A stretch of DNA of 64,000 bases from Ornithinimicrobium flavum. Its GTDB lineage: Bacteria; Actinomycetota; Actinomycetes; Actinomycetales; Dermatophilaceae. Shown one piece after another: positions 20,434 through 30,300 of the stretch (positions within the stretch are counted from its first letter, which is position 1; each line of letters opens with the position of its first letter). A program made the translations under genes and the position numbers. The notes under the pieces were generated by a model that worked only from the letters and a program-made list of their open reading frames with translations, made no database searches and was not told the origin of the DNA. The stretch lies in NCBI RefSeq assembly GCF_004526345.1, contig NZ_CP038213.1, positions 3,648,914 to 3,712,913 of the forward strand, read 5' to 3'.

Positions 20434-21689
20434 AGCCGGGTGACCTTCTCCGCCTCGGTGGCCTTGCCCCGGGTGTCGAAGAAGACCTGGGAGGCGCCGG
20501 CCAGGGCGTCCAGGTCGTACTCCCGGTGGTTCTGCACCAGGATGGTGAGGTCCGCCTGCGCCACCGCGGCGGCGGCGTCGTCGACCCGCTGCGCCTCCGG
20601 CACCGCACGCCAGTCGGCCACGTGCGGGTCGTGGAACTGCACGACCGCGCCCTTGGCCATCAGCTGGCGGGCCAGCGGCACCGCCGGGGACTCCCGCTGG
20701 TCGGCGATGTTCGGCTTGTAGGTCACCCCCAGCAGCAGCACCGTCGAGCCGTTCAGCGGCTTGCCCTCGGAGTTCAGCAGGTCCTGGGCGCGGGAGACGA
20801 CATACCCCGGCATGCTGGAGTTGATCTCCTGCGCCAGCTCCACGAACCGGAACGGGTAGCCCAGCCGGGCCCGCACGTTGTGCGACAGGTAGTTCGGGTC
20901 GATCGGGATGCAGTGCCCGCCCACCCCCGGCCCCGGGTAGAACGCCTGGAACCCGAACGGCTTGCTCTTCGCCGCCTCGATGACGTCCCACAGGTCGATC
21001 CCCAGCTCGTGGCAGAACCGCGCCATCTCGTTCACCAGCGCGATGTTGATGTGCCGGTAGGTGTTCTCCAGCAGCTTGGCCGTCTCCGCCTCCCGCGTCC
21101 CCTTGGCCCGCACCACCGTGTCCACGAACGAGCCGTAGAACGCCGCCGCCGCCTCGGTGCACGCCGGCGTCTGACCACCCACCACCTTCGGGGTGTTCTT
21201 GGCCCCGAACTGCTCGTTGCCCGGGTCGATCCGCTCCGGGGAGAACGCCAGGTGGAAGTCCTTCCCGGCGACCAGCCCGCCCGCCTCCAGCCGGGGCCGC
21301 ACCACCTCGTCCGTGGTGCCCGGGTAGGTCGTCGACTCCAGGACGACCAGCATCCCCTCGTGCAGGTTGCGCGCGACCGCGTCCACCGCGGACTCCACCG
21401 CCCGCAGGTCCGGACCACCCTCCTCCGACAACGGCGTCGGCACGCAGATCACCGCCACGTCCGCCTCACCGATCCGCGACTCCTCCGTCGTCGCCTCGAA
21501 CCCCCCGGCGATCATCTCCGCGATGTCGGCGTCGGACAGGTCGTCCACGTGGCTGCGCCCCGCGTTCAGGTCGGCCACGACCCCGGCGTTGATGTCGAAG
21601 CCCAGGACCCTCCGGCCCGCCCGGGTCGCCTCCAGGGCGAGGGGCAGACCGACATAACCCAGACCGATGATGACAGCATCCACAGCCAC
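20430..21689 (-). CDS. wecC: UDP-N-acetyl-D-mannosamine dehydrogenase
   Basis: This 419-residue NAD-dependent dehydrogenase starts at GTG 21689, with AAGGAG nine bases upstream. It has the Rossmann motif GLGYVGLPLA, PTPLSEEGGPDL, AFSPERIDPGN and the catalytic-cysteine block PGPGVGGHCIPIDPNYL. These match the WecC/TuaD-like group acting on UDP-ManNAc rather than the Ugd at 12737. With WecB (23467-24567) it completes UDP-ManNAcA synthesis. It is the first gene of the minus-strand export operon. Other UDP-HexNAc substrates are possible. Confidence 0.88.
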   Translation of the reverse strand: MAVDAVIIGLGYVGLPLALEATRAGRRVLGFDINAGVVADLNAGRSHVDDLSDADIAEMIAGGFEATTEESRIGEADVAVICVPTPLSEEGGPDLRAVESAVDAVARNLHEGMLVVLESTTYPGTTDEVVRPRLEAGGLVAGKDFHLAFSPERIDPGNEQFGAKNTPKVVGGQTPACTEAAAAFYGSFVDTVVRAKGTREAETAKLLENTYRHINIALVNEMARFCHELGIDLWDVIEAAKSKPFGFQAFYPGPGVGGHCIPIDPNYLSHNVRARLGYPFRFVELAQEINSSMPGYVVSRAQDLLNSEGKPLNGSTVLLLGVTYKPNIADQRESPAVPLARQLMAKGAVVQFHDPHVADWRAVPEAQRVDDAAAAVAQADLTILVQNHREYDLDALAGASQVFFDTRGKATEAEKVTRL

Positions 21690-21777
21690 GTTGAGGTACT
21701 CCTTGAGGGGTGGCGGGCACAGGAACAGCGCTGGCAGCGCGTCGGCAATGGTATCGCGCTGTGCCATGATCGCCGGT
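21690..21777. promoter_or_regulatory. Divergent control region between wecC and the GT28-like gene
   Basis: This 88-base gap separates two diverging transcription units of the glycan locus. It holds the AAGGAG of wecC (complement at 21700-21705). Promoter elements are not obvious. It must contain start signals for both directions. Confidence 0.5.
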
Positions 21778-22842
21778 ATGTCGTCCGTCCTGCTCGTCTC
21801 CAGCAACGGAGCGGGCATGGGGCACCTCACCCGGCTGCTGGCCTACGCGCGGAGGATGCCGGCGGGGACGCGACGTCACGTGCTGTCCCTCTCGCAGGCG
21901 GTCCCCGTGGTCGGCGACGAGGGCATCCCGTGGGAGTACCTCCCGAGCCAGGGCGCCAGCGGGCTGCGGCCCGCCGCCTGGCGCACGCTCTTCGCCGAGC
22001 GCGTCACCGAGATCCTGCACCGGCTCGACCCGGACGTCCTGGTCTTCGACGGCACCCACCCCTACAGCGGGCTCGACCGGGCGCTGGCCGCCCACCCCCG
22101 CACCCGGGCGGTCTGGAGCCGCCGCGGGATGTGGCTGCCGGGGCGCAACGTGGACCAGCTGGAGAAGTCCGCCTGGTTCGACGCCGTCGTCGAGCCCGGT
22201 GACCTGGCCGCGCCCGCGGACCGCGGCGCGACGGCCACGGCCGAGGGGGCCGTCCGGGTGCGCCCCGTGACGCTCGTGGACCGCGCCGCCCTCAGCGACC
22301 GCGCCACGGCGCGGGCCGCCCTCGGGCTGCCGGCCGAGGGACGCCTGGCCCTGGTGAGCCTGGGCGCGGGCAACATCAACGACACCGACGACGAGGTGGG
22401 CGCGGCCGCGGCCGCGCTGCAGGCCCGCGGCGTCGGGGTCTGCGTGACCGCGCCGTCGATCGCCGAGCGCGCCTACGCGGGCAGTGACGTGCACCTCGTG
22501 CGGCACTTCCCCCTCTCCGAGCACTTCGCGGCCTTCGACGTGGCGGTGGCCGCGGCCGGCTACAACTCCTTCCACGAGGCCCTGCGCCTGGGGGTCCCGA
22601 CGCTCTTCGTGCCCAACCGCGGTACGTCCCTCGACGACCAGGTCGCCCGGGCCCGGCACGCCGCGGACCGGGGGTGGGCCCTCGTCGCCGACACGCTCAC
22701 CGGCGGCGCGGCCGGGGCGGCCGTCGAGGAGCTGCTGGACCGCGGCCCTGCCCTGGCCGCCCAGGCCCTGGAGGCCGACCCCGGCAACGGCGCGGACGAG
22801 GCCGCGCAGGAGATCCTGCGGGTGGCGGGACGGGCCGCATGA
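21778..22842 (+). CDS. MurG/GT28-like glycosyltransferase
   Basis: This 354-residue protein starts MSSVLLVSSNGAGMGHLTR, the glycine-rich N-terminal loop typical of GT28/MurG-like enzymes. The C-terminal half has LALVSLGAGNIN and VAVAAAGYNSFHEALRLGVPTLFVPN, the UDP-GlcNAc-binding motif region of that family. An alternative ATG at 21766 is in frame. It overlaps the next gene by ATGA. It probably adds a HexNAc-type sugar to the polymer; donor and acceptor are inferred only. Confidence 0.82.
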   Translation: MSSVLLVSSNGAGMGHLTRLLAYARRMPAGTRRHVLSLSQAVPVVGDEGIPWEYLPSQGASGLRPAAWRTLFAERVTEILHRLDPDVLVFDGTHPYSGLDRALAAHPRTRAVWSRRGMWLPGRNVDQLEKSAWFDAVVEPGDLAAPADRGATATAEGAVRVRPVTLVDRAALSDRATARAALGLPAEGRLALVSLGAGNINDTDDEVGAAAAALQARGVGVCVTAPSIAERAYAGSDVHLVRHFPLSEHFAAFDVAVAAAGYNSFHEALRLGVPTLFVPNRGTSLDDQVARARHAADRGWALVADTLTGGAAGAAVEELLDRGPALAAQALEADPGNGADEAAQEILRVAGRAA

Positions 22843-23470
22843 GCCTGTCCCCGGGCGTCCGGCGCCGTCAGCAGCGGCTGGCGCGCTGGGTCCGGCGGAC
22901 CCCGGGCTACCGCCTCGCCCTGGAGGAGGTGCTGCCCCGGGTGCGCCGCAGCGCCGTGCTCACCGACCTCGCGTGGCGCGTCTTCGCCCCCCGGTCGGGC
23001 GCCGGTCACGTCGACGTGGCCCTCCTGCCCGACCGGCAGCTCGCCGGGCCGGACGTCCGGCGGGTCCCCGTCGTCGGCGTCCTGGCCACCGGGTTCACCG
23101 ACGCCGGGGTCGAGGCGCTGATGGACCAGCTCGTCCAGCTGCAGCGCGCGACCGCCGCCTTCCGCCCCGTCCTCGTCCTGGACCGCCCGCTCTTCGCGAG
23201 CGCCCGGCGCCACGGTTACGTCGTGGAGCACGTCGTCCGCAGGAGCGGTGGGACGGCGGGGACTTCGGCCGGACCCCCTGGCAGGACTACCTCGCCCGGC
23301 GCCTGGCCTCCGTCGTCGACGCCTACCAGCTGTGGCACCTCGCGCGGGCGGTGCCCGGCGTCGGGCTCGACCCCGTCGACGCGGCCATCCTGCGCTCCCT
23401 GCCCGAGCGGCTGGACCTGGCAGCATGGACGACCGACCCACCGACCACCCAAGGAGATCCCTCAGCGTGA
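22839..23470 (+). CDS. Uncharacterised protein of the glycan locus (one frameshift)
   Basis: This about 210-residue protein was not recognised. It starts at the ATG overlapping the previous stop. It reads MSLSPGVRRRQQRL to about 23240, then continues in the -1 frame with ERWDGGDFGRTPWQDYLARR to 23470. Restoring one base near 23236-23245 gives 633 bases. The N-terminus is basic and helical. The middle looks like an alpha/beta segment (VPVVGVLATGFTDAGVEALMDQL). There is no membrane segment. Its end overlaps the wecB start, so it is co-translated with epimerase and transferase genes. Confidence 0.7.
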
Positions 23471-24567
23471 CCCCCAGCCAGCCTCTCGTCGTGCACATCA
23501 CCGGCGCCCGCCCGAACTTCCCCAAGGCCGCACCGGTTCTCGCCGCGCTGGAGGGGTACCCCGTCGAGCAGCTGCTGGTGCACACCGGCCAGCACTACGA
23601 CGAGCGGATGAGCGAGGTCTTCTTCCGCCAGCTCGGGCTCCCCGAGCCCGACGTCAACCTCGGCGTCGGCTCCGGGGCGCACGGGGCCCAGACGGCAGCG
23701 ACCATGGTCGGCCTGGAGGAGCTCTTCACCGGCCGCCGCCCCGACCTGGTCGTGGTCTACGGCGACGTGAACTCCACCGTGGCCGCCGCCCTGGTCGCCA
23801 GCAAGATGGGCATCGCCGTCGCCCACGTCGAGGCCGGCCTGCGCTCCTTCGACCGCACCATGCCCGAGGAGATCAACCGGGTCCTCACCGACCGGATCAG
23901 CGACCTGCTGCTCGTGACCAGCGTCGACGCGGCCGCCCACCTGGGTCGCGAGGGCGCCGACCCCGACACCATCCACTTCGTCGGCAACCCGATGATCGAC
24001 ACCCTGCTGCGGCACGTGGGGTCCCTCGACGTCGAGGGCGTGGCGGCGCAGGTCGGGGTGGACACCTCCCGTCCCTACGTCGTCGCCACGCTCCACCGCC
24101 CGGGCAACGTGGACGACCCGGCCGACGTCGCCGAGCTGGTCGACAGCGTCCACGCCGTCGCCGACCAGGTCCGGGTCGTCATCCCCCTGCACCCCCGGGG
24201 CCGCCAGCGGCTGGCCGACGCCGGCTTCCTCGACCACGACGACCTCGTCGTCGTCGACCCGCTGGGGTATGTCGAGTTCCTCTCCCTGGTCAAGGGCTCG
24301 GCGGCCGTCGTCACCGACTCCGGCGGGGTCCAGGAGGAGACCACCGTGATGGGGGTGCCCTGCCTCACCCTGCGCCCCAACACCGAGCGTCCGGTCACCA
24401 TCACTCACGGCACCAACCGGCTCGTGACCCGGCAGACGCTGCCGGAGGCCGTGCGGGAGGTCCTGGCCGCCGGTCGGCAGGACACCTGGCCGGTGCCGCC
24501 GCTGTGGGACGGGCAGGCCGGGCCGCGGATCGCGGCCGTGCTGGCCCGGCACGTGGGAGCGGGCTGA
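23467..24567 (+). CDS. wecB: UDP-N-acetylglucosamine 2-epimerase (non-hydrolysing)
   Basis: This 366-residue protein starts at GTG 23467 with AAGGAG ten bases upstream. Conserved blocks are GARPNFPKAAPVL, TGQHYDERM, HVEAGLRSFDRTMPEEINR, DSGGVQEETTVMGVPCLTLR and the THGTNRLV end motif. The reaction is UDP-GlcNAc to UDP-ManNAc. Together with WecC it supplies UDP-ManNAcA for the surface polymer. The length is normal. Confidence 0.95.
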   Translation: MTPSQPLVVHITGARPNFPKAAPVLAALEGYPVEQLLVHTGQHYDERMSEVFFRQLGLPEPDVNLGVGSGAHGAQTAATMVGLEELFTGRRPDLVVVYGDVNSTVAAALVASKMGIAVAHVEAGLRSFDRTMPEEINRVLTDRISDLLLVTSVDAAAHLGREGADPDTIHFVGNPMIDTLLRHVGSLDVEGVAAQVGVDTSRPYVVATLHRPGNVDDPADVAELVDSVHAVADQVRVVIPLHPRGRQRLADAGFLDHDDLVVVDPLGYVEFLSLVKGSAAVVTDSGGVQEETTVMGVPCLTLRPNTERPVTITHGTNRLVTRQTLPEAVREVLAAGRQDTWPVPPLWDGQAGPRIAAVLARHVGAG

Positions 24568-24574
24568 GGTCCGC

Positions 24575-27379
24575 ATGAGCGGCGCAGGGGGTGCGCACCC
24601 GGACGGCGGCGCGGACGGGCGTCACGACGAGCAGGTGCTCGACGGGGCGCACCCGCACGGCTACCTGCTGGTCGGCCCGGGCGTCGCACCGCCCCCGGAC
24701 GTCGCCGGGTGGCCCACCCGCGCCGACCTCGTCCCGGGCGCCACGCTGCACCTGCAACCGCGGACCGTGCTGTCGTGCGAACGGGGCGCCACAGGCACCG
24801 TCATCCTGCTCGGCCACCCGGTCGACGTCGGCGCGGGCATCACCGACGGGCACCGGATCGCCTCCCGGCTGGTCGGGACCTGGGACCTGCGGGGCGACGA
24901 CGCCCTGGTCCGGGAGGCGGCCGGGCTGGGCGGCCGGTGGACCCTGCTCGCGGTCTCCGCCCGGGGTCCGGAGGGCCCCGTGCACGGCTCCGACCTGCTC
25001 GTCGTCCCGGACACCCATGCCACGCAGCCGGTCTTCCACGCCGTCGCCGCCGGTCGTCTCGGCCTGGGGAGCACCCCGGCGCTGGTCGCCGCGGCCCTCG
25101 GCCTGCCCGTCGACGAGCGGGCGCTGGCGCTGCTGGCCGAGCTGCGGGAGCTGCGCCGGGGAGCGGTGACCTACCTGCCCGGCCGGCTGACCCCCTACGC
25201 CGGCCTCGACCCGCTCCTGCCCAACCTGCTGCTGCGGGTGGATCTCGGCGACCGCCCGGGGCTGCGGCGGGAACGGTTCTGGCCGTGGCACGAGCGCGTC
25301 GGCACCGACGACGTGGCCGCGGTCCACGCCGCGTTCCGGGAGCGGCTGACCGCCCACACCGAGCTGCTCGCCGGGCTCGGACGACCGGCGGTGAGCCTCA
25401 CCGCGGGCACCGACAGCCGGGTCACCGCCGCCGTCGCCCGGCACACCCTCCGGGCCCGGGACGGGTTCGCCTTCACCTACGTCAACCCCCGTGACGCCCG
25501 CAACGGCCGCGCGGCCCTGGCCGACGTGACCGCCGCGAGCGCCGTGGCGGCCCGTCTGGGCCTGCCCCACCGGGTCCTGCGGTGGCGCGCCCCGGCCGAG
25601 GGCGGCACGTTCGACCGGCTGCACCGACGGACCTACGCCCCGCTCGTGCCGTCCCGGGGGGCCGCGCACGCGATGTGGGCGGACCTGCCCCGCGACCTGG
25701 TGCAGCTGCAGTCCAACTGCGCCGAGACGGGGACGACGTTCTACCGTCGGCGGACCGCCGAGCCCCTGTCGTCGCTTCGCCTCACCCGGATCATGATGAA
25801 CGCGACCGAGGGCTACGAGGACCTCGCCGACGACCTGTTCGGCGGCTACCTGGACTTCGCGTCGCTGACGCCGGACCGGCTGCTGGGCCACGACCACCAC
25901 GACCTCCTCTACTGGGAGCAGCGGATCGGCCGGTGGGGGTGGCAGAAGTTCACCGACGGCGACCTGGGGCACCGGATCCTGCTGCCCTTCAACGACCGGG
26001 TCCTGCTGGAGACCATGCTCTCCCTGCCCTATCCCCTGCGGGAGGGCAAGGTCCTCCTCGAGCGGATCCTCACCGAGGTGCCGGCGGCGCGCGTGCCGGC
26101 CCGGAGCGCACCGCTGGGCGAGTCGGTCGCCCGGTCGGTCACCGGTCGGCTCCCCGGGCGCCTGGGCCGGGCGGCGGGCAGGCGGATCGAGAGAGCCGTC
26201 ACCGGTCGGGCCCGACGCTCCGACCACGAGCGGCTCGCCTGGGCCCGCGGCTACGCCCTCCTCCCCCCGCCGGAGCTGCCGGTCCCGGCGGGGTGGGCCC
26301 AGGTGGCGCTGCCCGGGCAGCTGCTCACCCTCGTCACCCACCCGCGACTGCCGCACGCCGTCCGAGAGGCGGGCCGGTCGTGGGTCCTGGTGCTCGGCGA
26401 GCCGGCCTGGGTGGAGGAGGGCCTCGTCGGGGCGGGCCCGGTCGCCGAGCGGCTCGGGACGATGCTGGCCACCGTCTCCCTGCACGACGTCCAGGCGGCA
26501 GCCGCGACGCTGGCCGGCAGCTGGGTCGTGGCGCTCAGCACCCCGGGCCGCTCCGCCGTCATCACCGACCCCCTCGTCAGCCTGGGAGGGCACCTCACGC
26601 CCGACGGTCGGGGCGTCGTCTCGCACGCGACCCTGGCCGGCACCGATCCGACCGCGGACCCCGGGGCAGGGTCGGTCAGCAGCGACGAGCTGCTCGCGGC
26701 GAGCGGGCCGCTGGGGCTCGGCCTCCTGTCGCGGGTCCCGCTGGGCGCGGCGGTCGACCTGCCCGAGCGGGCCGGCGAAGCGGCCTCCTCGGGGCTTACC
26801 CGGGGCGAGCGCCTGCGCCGGCACGTCGCGCTGCTGCACCGGCGTGGACCCGCCTGGCTCGGGCTGGCCGACGACCCCGGCAGCACGCGGCTCCTGGAGC
26901 TGCTGGGCCAGGCCCGTGGCGAGGGTGCTCCGCCGGTCACCGCGCTGACGTGGTGGGACCGGCTCGCCCCGGACCGGGTCGCGCAGACCGTCTTCACGGC
27001 GGGCGGGCTCGCCACGCGGCAAGGCGTCCCGCACCACGTCGTGGGCCTGCGCGAGGACGTCGACGGCACCGACTCCCCCGCCGGCCGCGCCGCCCGGGCC
27101 GCTGCCCTGGACGCCCTGGCCACCACCTGGGGTCCCGCCGTGAGCCGCACCACCCCCGAGGGCGCCGAGCTGCTGCCGCTCGGCGACGCGATCGACCAGG
27201 TCGTGCCGAGGGCCGGCGTGCTGTGGCTGGGCGCCACCCCCCGGAGCCCCCGTGCCCTCGGCACCCCCGGCGGCGCGCACGACACCGACCGGCCGGCCGT
27301 CCGGGACCTGGTGCAGGGCGTGCGTCCGCTCGCCCTCCCCCTCAGCGACCGACTCCTCGACCTCCTCCCCGAGGGGTAG
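24575..27379 (+). CDS. Duplicated asparagine-synthase-like protein
   Basis: This 934-residue protein appears to contain two copies of an AsnB-like layout. In the first, an N-terminal Ntn-like region is followed by a PP-loop ATP-pyrophosphatase motif at residues 274-282 (SLTAGTDSR, compare SGGxDSS). In the second, from about 640, a similar region (LAGSWVVALSTPGRSAVITD) precedes a decayed PP-loop at about 763-771 (GLADDPGST). There is no N-terminal catalytic cysteine at position 2, so glutamine hydrolysis is unlikely. AsnB-like proteins in glycan loci can amidate uronic acids; an amide or ligase role on ManNAcA/GlcA is inference. It starts seven bases after wecB. Confidence 0.7.
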   Translation: MSGAGGAHPDGGADGRHDEQVLDGAHPHGYLLVGPGVAPPPDVAGWPTRADLVPGATLHLQPRTVLSCERGATGTVILLGHPVDVGAGITDGHRIASRLVGTWDLRGDDALVREAAGLGGRWTLLAVSARGPEGPVHGSDLLVVPDTHATQPVFHAVAAGRLGLGSTPALVAAALGLPVDERALALLAELRELRRGAVTYLPGRLTPYAGLDPLLPNLLLRVDLGDRPGLRRERFWPWHERVGTDDVAAVHAAFRERLTAHTELLAGLGRPAVSLTAGTDSRVTAAVARHTLRARDGFAFTYVNPRDARNGRAALADVTAASAVAARLGLPHRVLRWRAPAEGGTFDRLHRRTYAPLVPSRGAAHAMWADLPRDLVQLQSNCAETGTTFYRRRTAEPLSSLRLTRIMMNATEGYEDLADDLFGGYLDFASLTPDRLLGHDHHDLLYWEQRIGRWGWQKFTDGDLGHRILLPFNDRVLLETMLSLPYPLREGKVLLERILTEVPAARVPARSAPLGESVARSVTGRLPGRLGRAAGRRIERAVTGRARRSDHERLAWARGYALLPPPELPVPAGWAQVALPGQLLTLVTHPRLPHAVREAGRSWVLVLGEPAWVEEGLVGAGPVAERLGTMLATVSLHDVQAAAATLAGSWVVALSTPGRSAVITDPLVSLGGHLTPDGRGVVSHATLAGTDPTADPGAGSVSSDELLAASGPLGLGLLSRVPLGAAVDLPERAGEAASSGLTRGERLRRHVALLHRRGPAWLGLADDPGSTRLLELLGQARGEGAPPVTALTWWDRLAPDRVAQTVFTAGGLATRQGVPHHVVGLREDVDGTDSPAGRAARAAALDALATTWGPAVSRTTPEGAELLPLGDAIDQVVPRAGVLWLGATPRSPRALGTPGGAHDTDRPAVRDLVQGVRPLALPLSDRLLDLLPEG

Positions 27380-27397
27380 CGAGCCCGGACGGTCGCG

Positions 27398-30300
27398 CTA
27401 GCCCGGCCGCCCCCCGGGCGCTGAGAGTCGCAGCACGACCGGCCCGGCCGCCAGGGGCCACCCGTCGAGCTCGGCCCTCCCCGCGGGTGTCGTCCCGCCG
27501 TCCGGAGTGCCGACGTCGACACCCTCGCCGGAGACCGCGCGCACCCACCCGTCGCGCACGAGCAGCAGCAGCACCACGTCGGGGCAGGCCCCCACGGCGC
27601 CGACGAGGGCGTCGTCGACGTCGCCGTCCGCGGGGACCGCGAGCGCTGCGGCGAGGCGGGCCCTCGTGCCCGCCGAGAGGGCCCGCCGGTGCAGCAGGAC
27701 CAGCTGGTCGGCCCGGCCCGCGTCCGCGGCCGACCGCAGCGCGGTGGTGTGGACCGCCGGGGGGTCGCCGACGACCGGCGTCACCACGACGGCGGCGGGC
27801 AGTCGCGGGTCGCCCGTCGGCAGCACCTCGACCTCCGCCTCTCCGGACCACGGCGTCACCGGCCCCGGCCCTGCCGAGGACGACCCGGAGGGCGACCGTC
27901 CGTCCTGTCCTGGCCCGGCCCCCGGCGCGGGCCCGAGGCGACGCAGGAAGGAGGCGTGCGAGTAGCGTTCGGCGACCAGGCGCTGCATCTGGGCCACGCG
28001 GGCGGCATACCGCTGCGGGTCGGCGAGGTAGGAGCCGATGACGGCGCGGGACCCGGTCGGCTCGGCGTAGTCCAGCAGGTCCCCGAAGACCCGCTCGTGC
28101 TTGGGGTGCGCGACGACGACGACACCGGAGGCGGCGGCCTCGAGCAGCACCCGGCCGAAGGCCTCGTGCCGGTCCGGGTGGTCCTGGTAGAGGAAGAAGT
28201 CGAGGTCCCGCAGCAGGTCCTTCGGGTCCATCGAGCCGGCCCGCAGCATCGTCCAGCCGGCCGGGACCGGCGTGTCCTCCGCCAGCCCCGCCTCGAGCTG
28301 CAGCCGCTTCCAGGTGGCGCGCGAGCCCATCAGCCGGACGTCGAAGCCGGGCCCCAGGTCGTAGGCGGCGACCATGTCGGCGTGGGTGGCGGGGTGCTTG
28401 AGCGGGTGGTCGCGGGAGTAGCGGCCCACCACGACCGGCGAGCCCCCCGCGTCCGGCACCCGCGCCGGGTCGCGCACCGCCCACCCGTCCAGGTCGATGA
28501 GCCCCGGGTTGTCCCAGTCGGTCAGCGCCAGGGAGGGGTCCTGGGCGAGCAGCACCTCCCGGATGACCGGGCCCTGCGGCACCCACACGGGGTCGGTCCC
28601 GAAGGTCTCCCGAGCCCGGGCGGTGACGTCGGCGACGACGTAGCGCTGGTCGGTGCCGTCCGGCTCGAGCGGGGCCTGGTTGGCCACGACGAGCAGCCGC
28701 CGGGGTCGCAGGGTGCGGCCACCCGGGACGGTCGGGGGGTGCTGCAGCACGAGCGGGTAGCGCACCATGAGGACGTCGACGTCCACGTCGTCGTCCAGGT
28801 GCACCCACTCGACCTCGCGACGGCGCAGCAGCTCGGTCACCGGGGCGCAGAGCGGCAGGTCCTTCGTCGTCGCGAAGCGCAGGGCCTCGAGGTGCAGGAT
28901 GCCGACCGTCCTCCCGGCCTCCCGGGCGGCGCGCAGCTCCTCGAGCATCGAGCGCTGCGGGCCGCCGTAGCGGCGCCAGTCGCCACCCAGCACCAGGTCC
29001 AGGTGCCGCGGCGGCGGCAGGGCCGGGTCGCGGGGTGCCCCCGCCGTCCACCGGCGGGGCTCGGGGACGGGCCGGTCCGCGACCGGGTCCAGGTATGCCG
29101 CCGCCCCGGCCCGGATCTCCTCGTGCCAGGGCGCGTAGAGGCTCTTGTAGGCGTGCCGGGCGCCGTGCCGCCACATCCGGCTGAACTCGGCGGACGACAG
29201 GGTGTCCTCCCCCGAGCGCAGCAGGAGCAGGCACTCGGGGACGGTGAGCACGCTGCGCTCGCCGAAGGCGGCCTCGATCCGGCGGGCGTACTCGGTGTCG
29301 GCGGACTTGCGGGCCGGGTCGAAGAAGCCGACCCGGGACAGCACCGGGTCGAGCCGGACCAGGAGCGTGGGGGCGGCCACCGCCCGGTGGCGGTAGCCGA
29401 GCCGGACCAGGCCGAGCTCCTCGGACACGCGGGCCCCCAGGGCGCGCGTGGCCATCCGGGCGGGGTCGTCCTCAAGCGCCCGGACCAGGATGGCGACGGC
29501 CTGCGGGTGCAGCCAGTCGTCGGAGTCGAGGGTGGTGAGGTAGTCGCCGCGGGCCTGGCTCAGGGCGGTGTTGCGCGCGCGGTAGGTGCCGCCGTTGACG
29601 CCCTTGCGGATCACGCGGACCCGCGGGTCGAGGGCCTCGGCCGCGTCCAGCCACGGCCCGGCGGCCTCCTCCTGCGAGGCGTCGTCGACGACGAGGATCT
29701 CCAGGTGCCGCCAGGTCTGGGCGAGCAGGGAGCCGACGGCGGTCAGCAGGGCCGGGCCGGGCCGGTAGGCGCTGACGACCACCGTGACGAGCGCGTCCCC
29801 GGGCCGGTCGGCCCGGGGCAGGGGCTCGGTCGTCAGCCGGTCCAAGGGGGTCACCCCCTCCTCGGCGAGACGCAGCGGGGCCAGGGCCGGCGAGACCAGC
29901 GCGTGGGTGAGCCGCGCCAGCCACCCCTGCGTCGGACGGTCGTCCTCCGCGCCGCCGGCCAGGAAGGGGTTGGCCAGGTCGGCCCGCACGGCGTCCGCGA
30001 CGTCCGGGGGGACCGACGGGTGCTCCAGCAGGGCCGCGGACCCCTCCACGTCCCGGTCCCGGCACCGCAGGTGGAGCAGGATCTGCACGGCCTGGGGGTG
30101 CAGGCGGTCGTCCGCGCCGCTGGCGAGGAGGGCCTCCAGGACCGCGCGCCCCCGGGCGACGTCGGTGGCGTCAGGGGTCTGCAGGCACAGGACGCGGGCG
30201 TACTGCCCCAGGTGGTAGGCATCGGCGCCCTCGGGGAGCGTCGTGGGCCGGCCCGGCCCGCCCGCCCAGTCGTCGACGTCCGCCGCGGTGCGCCCCGGCC

